From Leptobrachium leishanense (lineage: Eukaryota; Chordata; Amphibia; Anura; Megophryidae), in the NCBI GenBank assembly GCA_009667805.1, contig CM019071.1, forward strand, positions 49,916,693 through 49,980,692: DNA of 64,000 nucleotides. Reading direction: 5' to 3'. Below the pieces are notes generated by a model. It was not told where the DNA came from, ran no database searches, and worked only from the letters and a program-made list of their open reading frames with translations. A program made the position numbers and the translations under genes. Positions 41,652 through 54,495 of this stretch are shown here, piece by piece (positions within the stretch are counted from its first letter, which is position 1; each line of letters starts with the position of its first letter).

Positions 41652-43977
41652 CCCCTTCACTGCTGACGACGTGTGGAACACGTCCTCAGTTACTCCCGCT
41701 GTATGCTGAGGAGGACGTGTCCCACACGTCATCAGCTTTGCAGGACCCCCGGCAGAGATACTCACCTTTCTGTCCGGGGTCCTGCGGCATTCTGACTTCA
41801 GCGTCTAAGGACGCTGAAGTCAAGCTCCTCCCGACGTAAATGACGTCATCGCGCCACGCGCGATGACGTCATTTCCAGACGACCCCCCGGCAATGCTGGG
41901 AGATCGCCTGGAAGGGAGGGGGGATCCGTTCGGATCCCTCTCCCTCCCGATCGGGAGGTCCCACAAAAAAAAGCCAGGCACCGCTTAAAAGGATAGAGTC
42001 TCCCCTTTTAAGCGGTGCCTGGCTTTAACTCCTCAGGCACCGGGTCGCACTTCCGCGCCACAAGGCCTAGCTCCGGTGGGGGCTGCCATCTTGGATCGCG
42101 GCTCCACCTCCGGGTCCCCCCTCACTGCCTGATGTCCTCACGCATAGTGTGATGATGTCAGATAGCCGGGGAACCCCTAGCTGCCCGGGATCCCATGGTG
42201 GAGATAGGGGGTTCATTTGAGGGTTCACAGAGATGCTGATGGGGTTGTGTATAGAGATGCTGTGAGGCTGTGTATAGAGATGCTGTGAGACTGTGTATAG
42301 AGATGCTGTGAGGTTGTGTATAGAGATGCTGTGAGGCTGTGTATAGAGATGTTGTGTATAGAGATGCTGATGGGGTTGTGTATAGAGATGCAGTTTGGTT
42401 GTGTATAGAGATGCAGTTTGGTTGTGTATAGAGATGCTGTGAGGCTGTGTATAGAGATGCTGATGGGGTTGTGTATAGAGATGCTGATGGGGTTGTGTAT
42501 AGAGATGCTGTGAGGTTGTGTATAGAGATGCTGTGAGGCTGTGTATAGAGATGCTGTGTATAGAGATGCTGATGGGGTTGTGTATAGAGATGCAGTGAGG
42601 TTGTGTATAGAGATGCTGTGAGGCTGTGTTTAGAGATGCTGATGGGGTTGTGTATAGAGATGCTGATGGGGCTGTGTATAGAGATGCAGTGAGGTTGTGT
42701 ATAGAGATGCTGTGAGGCTGTGTTTAGAGATGCTGATGGGGTTGTGTATGGAGATGCTGTGTATAGAGATGCTGTGAGGCTGTGTATAGAGATGCTGATG
42801 GGGTTGTGTATAGAGATGCTGTGAGGCTGTGTTTAGAGATGCTGTGAGGCTGTGTTTAGAGATGTTGATGGGGTTGTGTATGGAGATGCTGTGTATAGAG
42901 ATGCTGTGAGGCTGTGTATAGAGATGCTGATGGGGCTGTGTATAGAGATGCTGTTTGCATATAGAGATGCTGATGGGGTTGTGTATAGAGATGCTGTGAG
43001 GTTGTGTATAGAGATGCTGTTTGTGTATAGAGATGCTGAGGGGGTTGTGTATAGAGATGCTGTGAGGCTGTGTATAGAGATGCTGATGGGGCTGTGTATA
43101 GAGATGCTGTGAGGCTGTGTATAGAGATGCTGTGAGGTTGTCTATAGAGATGCTGATGGGGCTGTGTATAGAGCTGCCTTGCGGCGCCGAAGTGCGGCCT
43201 AGCTCCGGTGGGGGCCGCCATCTTGGATGGCGGCTCCACCCCCGGGTTCCCCCTCACTGCCTGACATCCTCACGCATAGCGTGATGACGTCAGATAGCCG
43301 GGGAACCCCTAGCTGCCCGGAATCCCCTGGTGGAGATAGGGGGTTCATTTGAACCCCGATATCTCCAGGCAGCTAGGGGGTCATGGAGGGTGTCAATTGA
43401 AAGGCCTGAGCATGGCCTTTCGAATGATACCCAACATGACCAGGTATAAAGTAAAAAAATATATAAAAATAAATAAAAACATGTATTTTTTTTTGTGTGT
43501 TATTTTTATTAATGCAGCAATATTGTTCACATTTCAATTATATTATATTATACATTTTATAATGTGAACAATGATGCTGCACTAATGATTTTTTTCTACG
43601 GGGTGCGTTTGCTATAAATCACGTAATTCCCCCCACAAAATGTAACAAGTCCCCATTTCTAATTTTTGTACAAGCGCACCCCATAGAAAACATAACCGCA
43701 AACGCTCATATGCTAAAATGTGAAAAAAAACACTTTACACACTGCAGATGATTAAAAATTCTATTTTTATTGCATTTTTTGTCATAATATACAGGCAGGA
43801 CATGACGTATACATATAAAAATTATATATTATGAATCTGCGGAGTCTGCCGGAAAGAACGATATCTAATATGTCTGGGTCATTTAATAAAATGTAACTTC
43901 AAATCGCGTTTAAACATGATGAGCGAAAGCGGTAAAAATGACCTCAGCACACAGCAGTGAAATGCAGGGTTAAGGGG
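41652..43977. mobile_element. TTAA-flanked hairpin-chain element E3
   Basis: TTAA on both sides (41648-41651, 43978-43981), ends CCCCTT and AAGGGG. Consecutive hairpins at about 41663-41735, 41790-41822, 41838-41880, 41920-41955 and 41966-42027, then a minisatellite, further hairpins at 43195-43395, and an AT-rich arm matching E1 in reverse. No coding sequence. Confidence 0.78.
42227..43172. repeat. Minisatellite, about 23-bp units, inside E3
   Basis: About 40 units based on TGTGTATAGAGATGCTGTGAG with GATGGGGT and CAGTTTGGT variants. Open frames across it are artefacts. Confidence 0.9.
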
Positions 43978-45060
43978 TTAAACAGCATATCAGGGGAAGA
44001 TTTGGTAGAGAAATTAACACTTCTCAGAAGCACAGGTGTTGTTTGATACATGTTCAGGAGACACCTCCAGACACCCTCAGTCTACAGACAATGTATCAAA
44101 TTCATCAGAACAGACTAATTAAAAGCACATGTTATTTCCAAACACTAATTAACACCTGTTGTTTATGGCGTTTGAGAACACAGGTCATTTAGAGGTGAGA
44201 ATCTTTGCACGTAGACATTATTTTTTAATTCAATATCTAATAAACCGTTGCTTATAATATTCTGCAGTAAAGAGTCTCTTTATTTCTAGATTTTTTAGTA
44301 TTTTTTTAAGCATTTTTTATACTTTATTCAAATTTTTTTTTGTGAACTCGAACCAAACACGCCAAAAAGTTCGAAGTTCGTGAACTTGCGAACAGCCAAA
44401 GTTCGAATCGAACTCCGAACTGATCGAACCGAACAGCTCCTCCCTACTGACAAGCAAAGGCTAGGCCACACTGAATTCTTATCACCCTTTAAATTTTATT
44501 CACCGATATTTTTGTGATTTGTCTTTGAAGTCGACCGATTTGCTGTATTTCAGTGTGCTGCATTTCACTAGTTTTCCTCCTGATCAAATGCTTAAATCGC
44601 TACCTAGAAGTCAATTTAATAGAGTAGCACGAAATGTATCAGATCCTGAATCTTTAGGGACCAGATTAAACGAAATGGAAAATAAATTTTCAGTGCTTAC
44701 CCAATTAAATTATTGGAGGATGAATAAGAAAGAGCATTGATGATGAATCGTCTAGAACTCATCGCTCCACGAGTTGATAGGGTTAATAATGCATCTAAGA
44801 TAATTATTTTCACCACTAACTTTAATAGAGCTATTCGAGGAGTCGATGCAATTATTAGAAAAAATTGGACGATTTTACACAGAGGTTATCCTGGACCCTT
44901 TTCTATGGTACAGACATTTTTGGGAGAACAGAAATTTGGGACATATCCCTGCCTCTCCTGTAGCTGCTGCAATGCAGTGATTAAGGGAGAGAGGTTTTCA
45001 CACACAGACGAAGAGGAACACTCTACTCAAAAATCACCCCCCCCCCCGTTTTTTTATCCT

Positions 45061-45639
45061 AACCTATCCCTATTCCCTTAATAAATCTTTATTTTTTATT
45101 TTTTTTCTTGTAACTGTAATACTTACCCTAAAATCCACTTCTTTCCAGCGGCGTCTTTTTTTTATTTTTTTCATACTCACCTCCCTCCTCTTCCGCTCCC
45201 GTCCTTCTTGATGCTTCTTGCCTTCTGGTTACGTGAGAAGCGCGCATGCGCGCCTCTCACATAAGCCAGCCAATCGGCAGGCTTCCTCCCGGCTCCCTCT
45301 GAGGATTAGTGTTGCGCGCAAGAGGATGCGCGCAACACTAACCCTCAGCCGCTGCCGCCAGCTACTGCGGCGAGTTGGAGACGTCATCGCGCTGAAAGCT
45401 GAAAGCGCGATGACGTCTCCTACGCGGCAAAAGTCGGCAGAAGCGGGAAATATGATTCCCGCTCTGCTGACTGACAGCTGGGAGGGCGGAGTAAACTCCT
45501 CCGCCTCTCTCAGCTGTTTTCAGCTTTTTCAGCTGAACTGCCGAGCGGAGGGAGGGGAGACAGAGGGCGGCATACTCAGGGCATCATGACCACCTAAAAT
45601 AGCTTAGGTGGTCATGTTGCCTATAGTATCCCTTTAAGA
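45061..45639. mobile_element. Hairpin-rich insert in the Penelope element
   Basis: Consecutive arm pairs: GCGCGCATGCGCGC near 45240, TTGCGCGC/GCGCGCAA (45313-45334), GACGTCATCGCGCT/AGCGCGATGACGTC (45382-45417) and GACCACCTAA/TTAGGTGGTC (45588-45615). Right end TATAGTATCCCTTTAA. The left end is not clear. Architecture recalls E1-E3, with different sequence. Confidence 0.55.
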
Positions 45640-45755
45640 TCCAAGATTTTTTTACTTGTAGCAGTTCTTTTGTAGTTTATTTGATTAAATGCCCTTGTGG
45701 TCTTGTATTTGTGGGTGAACCCATTAGAAAAATCAAAGAAAGAAAACCCTCCTGG

Positions 45756-46264
45756 ACACATTAGGAAGGGGGGGCATGACTGCTGGTCTGGGGCTGGGTT
45801 GTAAGGTGGCCTGATTGAAGGTGATTGGTGGTGGTGTAAATATGTTTATAAATAATGTTGGGGTCATATAAGAGTGAGAGGGGAGGGGGTCTTACCTTTT
45901 CTGTTTCTTCCAGCGGGGGTGACACATCAGAAATTTCCCACCCTCAAGATCTTAAAGTCACAGATGCGGAAAGAACCCTGGCCGGCGTAAGATATGATGG
46001 AAAGGTAAGCCGCTGAATCGTGGGCTCTGGGGAGACGCGCCTGGTGGCTGACTGATGGCGCCACAGGTAGCGAGCTCATGGTTTATGCGAAGGAGAAACT
46101 GTCACCCGTCGTTGCTGCGGGTGGGCAGATGTTAAGCATTGGAATATAAGTTTATTAAGTTATGTAGATAAGGTTCTTTAAAATAAAGCTGTGGCCTGCC
46201 CTGTGCCCTTCCAAACGAAGAAATGGTGTTGTGTGTTTTGTTAATGGGGGCATGGGCATGTATG
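45756..46264. other. Second insert in the Penelope element
   Basis: About 500 bp with no coding sequence. TATAAGTTTATTAAGTTATG and an AAAATAAAGCTGTGGCC segment near 46150-46200 resemble ends of tyrosine-recombinase retroelements, but this is a weak impression. Confidence 0.3.
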
Positions 46265-46385
46265 ACAGATCACAGACATCAGCAGTCAAGAATAATTCAG
46301 CACAAGTCAACTATTCGTACAGGCAAAACTGATTTACCAATACCAGAACATTTTTGTAAGGAGAATCATGTAGTATCTCAACTAT

Positions 46386-46567
46386 CAGGGTTATTCAGAG
46401 AGAGGTGAAACTCAGGAGAATGACTGGAGAATGGAAAATTCTAGGTCAAAATAGCCAAACCAGAAAAATTCTCCCATTCATCTCACTTTCCAAATCGGCT
46501 ATTTTGACCTAGAATTTTCCATTCTCCAGTCATTCTCCTGCTTTTCACCTCTCTCTGAATAACCCTG
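46386..46567. mobile_element. 182-bp foldback Harbinger-like MITE
   Basis: Same family and length as 5487-5668; TAT on both sides (46383-46385, 46568-46570). It interrupts the Penelope frame cleanly. Confidence 0.85.
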
Positions 46568-46770
46568 TATGTTTTCAAGTTATTGATCATGTGCCTCAAC
46601 TAAGATGGAGGGGAGATCGGGCATTATTGTTGAAGAAAAAAGAGAAAAAAAATGGATATTTAAGCTGGACACACTTTGGCCATGTGGGCTTAATAGGGAG
46701 TTCATGTGTAACATTGATCCCATACTCACCCTTCATCCCATGGCAAAAAGGGTGGCCCGATCCACTACAC

Positions 46771-46906
46771 CAGGTGTCAGCAACCTTGACTCCCTGATGT
46801 ATTGGGAACTACATTTCCCATGTGGCTCAGTCAGCCTAATGGGTGACTGAGCATCGTGGAGGATGTAGTTCCCAAAACATCAGGGAGCCAAGGTTGCTGA
46901 CCCCTG
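46771..46906. mobile_element. Short hAT (Charlie-like) MITE
   Basis: Ends CAGGTGTCAGCAACCTTG and CAAGGTTGCTGACCCCTG; CACTACAC on both sides (46763-46770, 46907-46914), a perfect 8-bp duplication. Confidence 0.88.
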
Positions 46907-46914
46907 CACTACAC

Positions 46915-47262
46915 CTTTTCGCCAGGAGCAGTGTGAGACTGGGAACAAATAGTTCCTAGTCTTCCTCCGCAATCACTCCGCGGTGCAGCATGTTCTTGCG
47001 ACGCCACAAGCTGATACATGCAGCGGAGTAGCACGTTACTGCTGGTATCAGCCAGATTTGCGGTTCGTTCCGGGGCGAGGTGCTGAGATAACATCATATT
47101 CCAGGGAAGGTGCTAACAAGGAGATGGTAAAACGGTAAGACGGCAAGCTGCTTACCATCTCCATGTTATCTTCCACTATAGAATAGAGTTCGTATTGTTT
47201 CTGTAAATGTCTTGTCAACAAAAAACATAAGAGACCATGGAATGGCCATCTAGACATCATAT
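46915..47262. other. No gene seen
   Basis: GC-mixed sequence with one weak foldback (GAGATGGTAA/TTACCATCTC, 47120-47162). No frame or family recognised. Confidence 0.35.
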
Positions 47263-47465
47263 AAGGGGTTATTCAGAGAGATCCGAAATGTCGCCGAAAT
47301 GTAACCAGACACTGAAATTCAGCATACAGTGGCAAGAAAAAGTATGTGAACCCCTTGGGATTACGTGGAGTTTTGCATGAATTGGTCATAAAATGTGCTC
47401 TGATCTTCATCTAAGTCAAAACAATTTGAAACACACAGTCTGCTTAAAATAATATAACACAAACA

Positions 47466-49113
47466 GTATATTAGAAAACAGAAAAAGGGGTGAAGCGCCC
47501 ACTGGAAACGAGTGTCTCACCCACTCGCTATATGTTGTGTACGGAGGTTTCTCTAAACACCTAGAAAATTGAGCAAAAAGGATTACAACATAGCGCTCAA
47601 AAGACCAAGGTCCATGAGACAGTAAGAGAGACACACTGTATGTCCACAGACATGCCTAATGTTTTTAATATGATATATTTTACTATATGTATTTTATGTT
47701 TAGTGGCTGCTGATATGATATTTTTTCCTCTTTTGCACTCCTTATGTATGAGGTTTTTTAAACCCCCTCCCCTGTTTTTTATCGATCATTTGACTGTTGA
47801 TTATGCATTAGCACTTATTTATCTCTCCTTCTGTTGAAGAATACAATAATGTAATTCCACTGCTATTTGCACAAGTATTTGGGAGTTATGGTACCCATAT
47901 TTATATATCTTGATCCCTATCATATATATTTATATATCTTGATCCACAAGGGTTAAGATATATGTGATATAGAGTATATATATTTTGCAGCATTTGGTGT
48001 TTTCCCTCTGTGCCCTTGTTGGGCGCCTGGTGGTGGTTGAGGGAGTCGCTTTGTTTTGGCGCTGTTCTTGTAGGAGAGGATGATTTGTGGTGGTGGTCGT
48101 CCGTTTCCGCGTTCCAAGGTGGGATGCAGGGTCGATGCGCATGCGCAAAATGGCGGGCGCAACATTTGTATTATCAAATGAATAAAAAAATATTTTTACT
48201 TTCTTTTCCCCTTCCCCTGTGTTTCAGGGTTAATAACCCCTCTATGCCCTTGTTTGGCACTTGGAGGTGGTTAAGGGAACCGCTCTGTTTTAATGCTGTT
48301 TCTATAAGGAAGGATGATCTGCAGCGGCAATCGTCCATTTCCGCGTTCCAAGGTGGGATGCAAGGCCAGTGCGCATGCGCAAAATGGCGGGCGCAACACT
48401 GGTAACACTTAATGAATAATAAAAAAGTTTCCTTTTTTCTTCCCCTTTCTCCTGCGTTTCAGGGTTAACAACCATGTGCAAAATGGTGGGTGCTGCACAC
48501 TATGCAGCTGATAGCAATTGTGTTTTAATTGTATTTTAATTGATTTCTAAGGGTCTAATAACTCCATTTTCTGACATACATTGTATAAAAAGGCAGCAGC
48601 AAGTACAGTTTTGTAATCTCCAGCTGAGGAAGCCATTAATGGCGAAACGCGTCCTGGTAGATATGATGATTTTCTTACAATAAATGTTTTTATTTTTGAT
48701 TGCTGCTTGCCTTTTTTGATCCTGAAAAAGAAAAGAAGGTTTGGGGAACCCCTGTATGATTCCCTGTGCGAGTTATGACGGAGCCAATAGAGGCTCTTTG
48801 TTTGTAAGTGCAAATTTGGCTTCTCTTAATCATCAAGGTGATTTGTGATTTACCGCACCAAGAGGTGCTCCCTTTTTGCCTTGTCTATTTTCTGCAGTAC
48901 CACTTTTTGTGACACCGAAGGAGCGGATTGAGGGGTTCATGGGCACCCGATACAAGTCCCTACCCGCTATATTCCCAGGAGCCGGTTGTGGGCTCCCCAG
49001 AATGTGAGTCAAATACAAACGAAATTTCACTCCATTGGGTGTTGATGTACTGCGCAATTGTGGCCCTTTCTTTCTGCTTTTTCCTGCAGTGCGTGTCTTT
49101 TCATCTACAAACA
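47466..49113 (+). mobile_element. Penelope-type fragment inserted in the T2 left end
   Basis: Inserted between two copies of ACAAACA (47459-47465, 49107-49113). It holds a roughly 235-bp tandem duplication (about 47998-48235 and 48236-48475, both with TTTCCGCGTTCCAAGGTGGG) and a hammerhead ribozyme motif at 48620-48657, a known trait of Penelope-like elements. No intact coding region. Confidence 0.65.
48620..48657 (+). ncRNA. Type I hammerhead ribozyme motif
   Basis: CTGAGGA (48624-48630), stem II GCC/GGC around ATTAAT, GAAA (48644-48647), then ACGCGTC with cleavage expected after C 48653. Stem I pairs CCAG (48620-48623) with CTGG (48654-48657). All core bases are present except the usual variable position. 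Short stem III is typical of Penelope hammerheads, which act as dimers. Activity not shown. Confidence 0.75.
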
Positions 49114-49259
49114 TTATATGTTTTCATGTTTTTATTGAACAGAACATGTAAACATTCACAGTGCAGGGTGGAAAAAGTATGTGAACCTTTGGACTTAATA
49201 ACTGGTTGACCCTCCTTTGGCAGCAATAACCTCAACCAAATGTTTCCTGTAGTTGCAGA

Positions 49260-50292
<1,033 letters not shown>

Positions 50293-51307
50293 TAATATCA
50301 CACTGATCGGACTCAAGGTTGGCTCACTCCTGGCTCCAATTAGCTCTTGGAGAAATCATTAGGCTAGGGGTTCACATACTTTTTCCACCCTGCACTGTGA
50401 ATGTTTACATGTTCTGTTCAATAAACACATGAAAACATATAATGTGTGTGTTGTATTATTTTAAGCAGACTGTGTTTTTCAAATTGTTGTGACTTAGATG
50501 AAGATCAGAGCACATTTCATGACCAATTCATGCAAAACTCCACGTAATCCCAAAGGGTTCACATACTTTTTCTTGCCACTGTACAGTGTCATTTCGGGCC
50601 ATTCGGCTATTCACAGAGCAGGAAGTTCGCCAAATTGTGGTGAATTGCCTGCACGTACGGTGCCTGTTCGACGGCAGTAAAATCCCCCATAGAGAAGCAA
50701 TGGTTAATCTATTCACAGACACTGAACAGCAGAGAAATGTCAGTAAAGTGCCCTGATGTTCGTTGGTTTCATTCGGCAGGCTTAATCAGGTGAATCCCAT
50801 AGGCTTCAATGTTAAAAATATTCCCGTTTTAATCCAATATCTAATAAACCGTTTATTTTATTCTGCTGTAAAGAGTCTCTTTATTTATAGATTTTTTTTA
50901 GGATCTTTTAGGCATTTTTCAGGTGTTTAAAAAAACAAAAATGGATTTTTTTTTCCCAAAGCGTTTTTTCAGGATCCAGGGGAAAAGGCACGGCAGGAAC
51001 ACTGGATGCACAAGGAGCTTCGGTAGCACACGAGTGTACTTGAAGGGCAGGCTGGAGATAGAATGAGGAAAAAGGCTACAATGTCGAAGCACTGGCTAAT
51101 TGGAGACGTGGGCCCCTATTACACACTTTGCGCAGCGCATTTGCGTGCGTGCAAATGCGTTTTTGCGCGAGGACAAAACCATTTGCGTGGAACGTCGTAT
51201 TACGATGTTCGCGCAAATGATGCGCGGTATAGTCTACCGTGATTGACCATGCGCGAGCACGCATCCCATACTTACCATTGTCAGCGCGAATGCGTTGGAG
51301 CGGATGG

Positions 51308-51832
51308 TAGGGATGTGCGATCCGGGTTTCGGAATTTCGGAATTTTCACGAAATTTGCCGATTCGTGTTTTCGGATGCGGCCGAATTTCCGAAAAATTTT
51401 AGATCCGAAAATTTCAGGTCCGAAATGTTTTCCGAGCCGAAACGAAATATTTTTGGATTTTTCGAATGGACTTGAAATGTGTCAAACGAGGAGAACAGAT
51501 GTTCCGAAAAACGTAAATTTTCAGAAAAACGAAAATTTTTCGAAAAAACGAAAAGTTGATACAAAAAACGGGCAAAATTACACGAAAAATACGAAAAATG
51601 GTCGATATTCCGAAAAATGTGCAATTCCGAAAAACGAAAAGTCGATACAAAAACCGAGCGCAGTGACACGAAAATACGAAAAATGGTCGATATTCCGAAA
51701 AAAAAATGTACCCGAAAAACGGGCCGAACCGAATCGAAACCGAAATCGGTCGAAACGAGCCGAATCGAAAAGTTTAAAAATCCGAAAAATCGAACCGAAT
51801 CGAACCGAAAAAAAAATCGGTGCACAAGCCTA
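51308..51832. mobile_element. 525-bp hAT-type foldback
   Basis: Begins TAGGGATGTGCGATCC and ends GGTGCACAAGCCTA; GCGGATGG and GCGGAGGG flank it, a 7-of-8 match. Interior is made of CGAAAA/TTTTCG words, which explains the long lysine-rich frame on one strand and the phenylalanine-rich one on the other. Confidence 0.8.
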
Positions 51833-51840
51833 GCGGAGGG

Positions 51841-52201
51841 TATTTGATCTTCGCGCAACGTCGTACGAACGACGTTTGCGTGAAGTATCGTAACGACTTT
51901 GAAAACCTGGTGTTAACTTACATTCTGAACGTTCTGGCCGAAACTAAATGAACCTGCACAACAAAAAAAATAAAAAAAATACAGCACAGTACAGTTACAC
52001 ATTCTACACATACCCAAACAATAAAATTAATAAATTGTTTAATTTATTATTTTTGTTGCAGCACATATACGCAGATTGACTTTGACAGGCGCAACAACCG
52101 AAACCTAGCAAATGATGGTTCTTAATTCTGATTGCCCACCGATTCCTGCATGCAACGGTCATTCGAGACCCGGCAACATCTGTCCATGAGGTAGTCTAAT
52201 A
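51841..52201. other. No gene seen
   Basis: AT-rich with A-runs at 51964-51980. A pyrimidine tract ending TTGCAG at 52056-52061 is acceptor-like, but no frame follows. CGCGCAA words around 51110-51300 and 51850-51890 suggest that the hAT copy sits in an older foldback. Confidence 0.35.
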
Positions 52202-52748
52202 TTTTAATCCCTTCACTACTGAGATCGAGATATCTCGCCCTTCAAAAGGCACCATCTGGTGCCTGAGTTTGAGATATTTCAATCTGCAGCCCAAAAGCAA
52301 ATGAAATTTACTTGATGCAAACGGATTTAGTTGGCTCTTGGGCTGTGGAAGGTGCCCCCAAAGTTTTAGACCTGGGGGCACAATGCCCAAAGAGCCAAAA
52401 GCCCTGTATTGGTAGAGCGGGAAGTCCTATTGTTCAGTTAGACTCAGAATGAAGGAGTAGGATTTGATTTAGGCTTTTTGTTTTTTCATTTGGTCACTCT
52501 GCCAGCGACTGTTGTTGGAAAAATAAAGCAAGCCTTCAGACATTAGATGGTCGCTGCAGTGGCTACAGGTTAAAGTTTTGTAACAAAGTTTGATGTTGGC
52601 CTGAGGGTGTAAAGAAAAAACTGTTGGTTAACATTCTTTACAAATTTTAAAGATCTGAACCTCCCTGTCAATAAAATAACCTCTGTGTTCAGCGGGACAG
52701 CTGAAACTAGAACTTGACTCTCACAGGTCTGATCCTCTCAATGATACT
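52202..52748. repeat. Possible truncated TTAA-type hairpin element
   Basis: Starts TTAATCCCTTCACTACTGAG, like the left end of E3, and continues with small hairpins (GGCACCATCTGGTGCC at about 52240-52255; GGCTCTTGGGC/GCCCAAAGAGCC, 52333-52403). The right end is not found. Confidence 0.45.
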
Positions 52749-53209
52749 CTGTCAGGGTAATTCAAAGAGCTCCGAATTGCTGGCGAAAGGTAACCGAACG
52801 CTGAAATTCACCGGTTACCTTTCCTGGCCATTCGGCTATTCATAGAACATAAACCAGCAGTGAAAAGTTGCCAAATTGCCCTGATGTTTGGTGGTTTCAT
52901 TCGACAGGTTTATTCAGGCGAATTCCATAGGCTTCAATGTTAAAAATATTCCCGTTTTAAAAATCAATATCTAATAAACCGTTGATTATAATATTCTGCA
53001 GGAAAAAGTCTATTTATAGATTTTTTTAGGATCTTTTAGGCATTTTTTCAGGATTTTCTTGCAAACATTATTTCCCTTTTTTTAAAAATCTTTTTTCTTT
53101 TTTCTGTAGCAGCCCTTTTTATTATCATTAATTGGATCTTATATGTAAATTTCAGACATTTTCGCTCATTAGTTTGTTTGCAAACAGTGTTTCACTTTTC
53201 AAACATTCA

Positions 53210-54495
53210 GGCTAGGGTCAGACGAGCGCATTTTATACGGACTGTGCGTCCGTGCAGTACGGACGTACTTTCTGACTGACGACAAGGTAGTGGCCACACA
53301 GTCCGTTTTTTTCACTGACGTATTTTTTGACTGATGTAGCAGGGAAAATAAACTACAATGAAAGAACATTCTGTACGTCAAAAATTAGACTTGTGCACCG
53401 ATTTTTTTTTTGGTTCGATTCGTTTGGATGTTTAAAATTTTCGATTCGGCTCGGTTCAGCTCGTTTTTCGTATACATTTTTTTTTCGGAATATCGACCAT
53501 TTTTCGTGTCACTTTGCTCGTTTTTTGTATCGACTTTCGTGATTTCGGAAATTTTCGTTTTTTTCGGAACGTCTGTTCTCCTCGTTTCAAAGTGTCTAAC
53601 TCTATTCGTTTTGACGTAAACTACTATGGTTTACTTTTTTTATACTTTATATATTTTTTTATAATTAATTTTTGGTTTGTTTTTTCGGATCCGATAATTC
53701 ATTCGGTCGATATGATAATTCTGGCGATTCTATCATTTTTTTTTTTTTATTAAATAGAAGATCCTTTTTTTCTTATGAATATACATTTCCTAACTTTATT
53801 TAATCATATTAAAATGGTATGAAAGCCAAGGAACAAAAAAAAAATAAAACGATTTAAAAAACGCTAAACTGACCCGAATGGTCTGACTTTAAAAATAAAA
53901 ACCAGAACAAAAAGGTTTTGATACGCATTTACAAATACAAAATTTACAGAATCCGCGATATAACCGATAATAGCTAAATATATGGATGTCCAGAATTACC
54001 GAAATGGAACCGAAATCACGAATAGAGCAAAAATAAATTTCGATTTGACACATTTCAAGTCCATTCGAAAACTCCGAAATGTTTTCGTTTCGGCTTGGAA
54101 AACTTTTTGGATCTATCAGTTTTCGGATCCAATACAATCTGGAAATTTGGCCGAATCCGAAGACACGAATCGGGAAATTTCGTGAAAATTCCGACACCCG
54201 AAACGCACATCCCTTTCAAAAATGCTGGACGTATAAATGCAGTCCGTCTGACCTTGTTGCATCACTCACACACAAAGTTATGCGGACGTTGTGGACGTGG
54301 CGCACTCTGCACGTCCGTTCTAGCAGTATTACGTTCTTGCCTAACCTGCGTCCGTTTGCAGCGTCCGTCAGCCCCCGCACTTCTGTGCGGACGTACTTCG
54401 TGTGTGGGGCTCCATTTAACACAATTGTATGCTATCACGGACGTACTTATGTGCGGCAACACGGATGTTAACACTGCGTTCGTCTGACCCCAGCC
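53210..54495. mobile_element. GGC-type Harbinger-like MITE, copy M7, split
   Basis: Ends GGCTAGGGTCAGACGAGCG and its complement, flanked by TCA and TTA. The related element H6 reads TTTCAAGCGTACT at the same place, which marks the empty site. The hAT element interrupts it. Confidence 0.8.
53386..54215. mobile_element. hAT-type foldback nested in M7
   Basis: Begins TAGACTTGTGCACCGATT and ends CGCACATCCCTT; TCAAAAAT on both sides (53378-53385, 54216-54223), a perfect 8-bp duplication. M6 in reverse shows the empty site GTCAAAAATGCTGG. Same family as 51308-51832. Confidence 0.88.

Larger units (their letters stand above)
41218..44446. mobile_element. Large hAT-type element (hAT-C)
   Basis: Begins TAGGGATGAGCCGAAC and ends CGAACAGCTCCTCCCTA; CTGACAAG on both sides (41210-41217, 44447-44454). 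Same family as hAT-A in reverse: both share the GGAGGTCCCCATAACCTGCC segment. E3 is nested at 41652-43977. Confidence 0.88.
44519..46762 (+). pseudogene. Penelope-like retroelement, interrupted three times
   Basis: Parts: 44519-45060 (end of reverse transcriptase and linker, including IIIFTTNFNRAIRG and IIRKNWTILH), 45640-45755 (start of the GIY-YIG endonuclease, FVVYLIKCPCGLVFVG), 46265-46382 (HKSTIRTGKTDLPIPEHF and NHVVSQL) and 46571-46762 (C-terminal WIFKLDTLWPCGLN). The order is that of a Penelope protein. Removing the MITE at 46386-46567 with one TAT restores the frame. Inserts occupy 45061-45639, 45756-46264 and 46386-46567. Confidence 0.8.

Noticed and set aside
42852..43257. Frames with repeated YRDA or LYTA words
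   Set aside because: Translation of the 23-bp minisatellite inside E3.
45218..45589. 123-codon forward frame
   Set aside because: Lies in the hairpin-rich insert of the Penelope element; GC-rich inverted repeats explain the open frame.
51243..51858. Lysine-rich and phenylalanine-rich frames on opposite strands
   Set aside because: Both come from the CGAAAA/TTTTCG foldback of a hAT element with clear 8-bp duplications.
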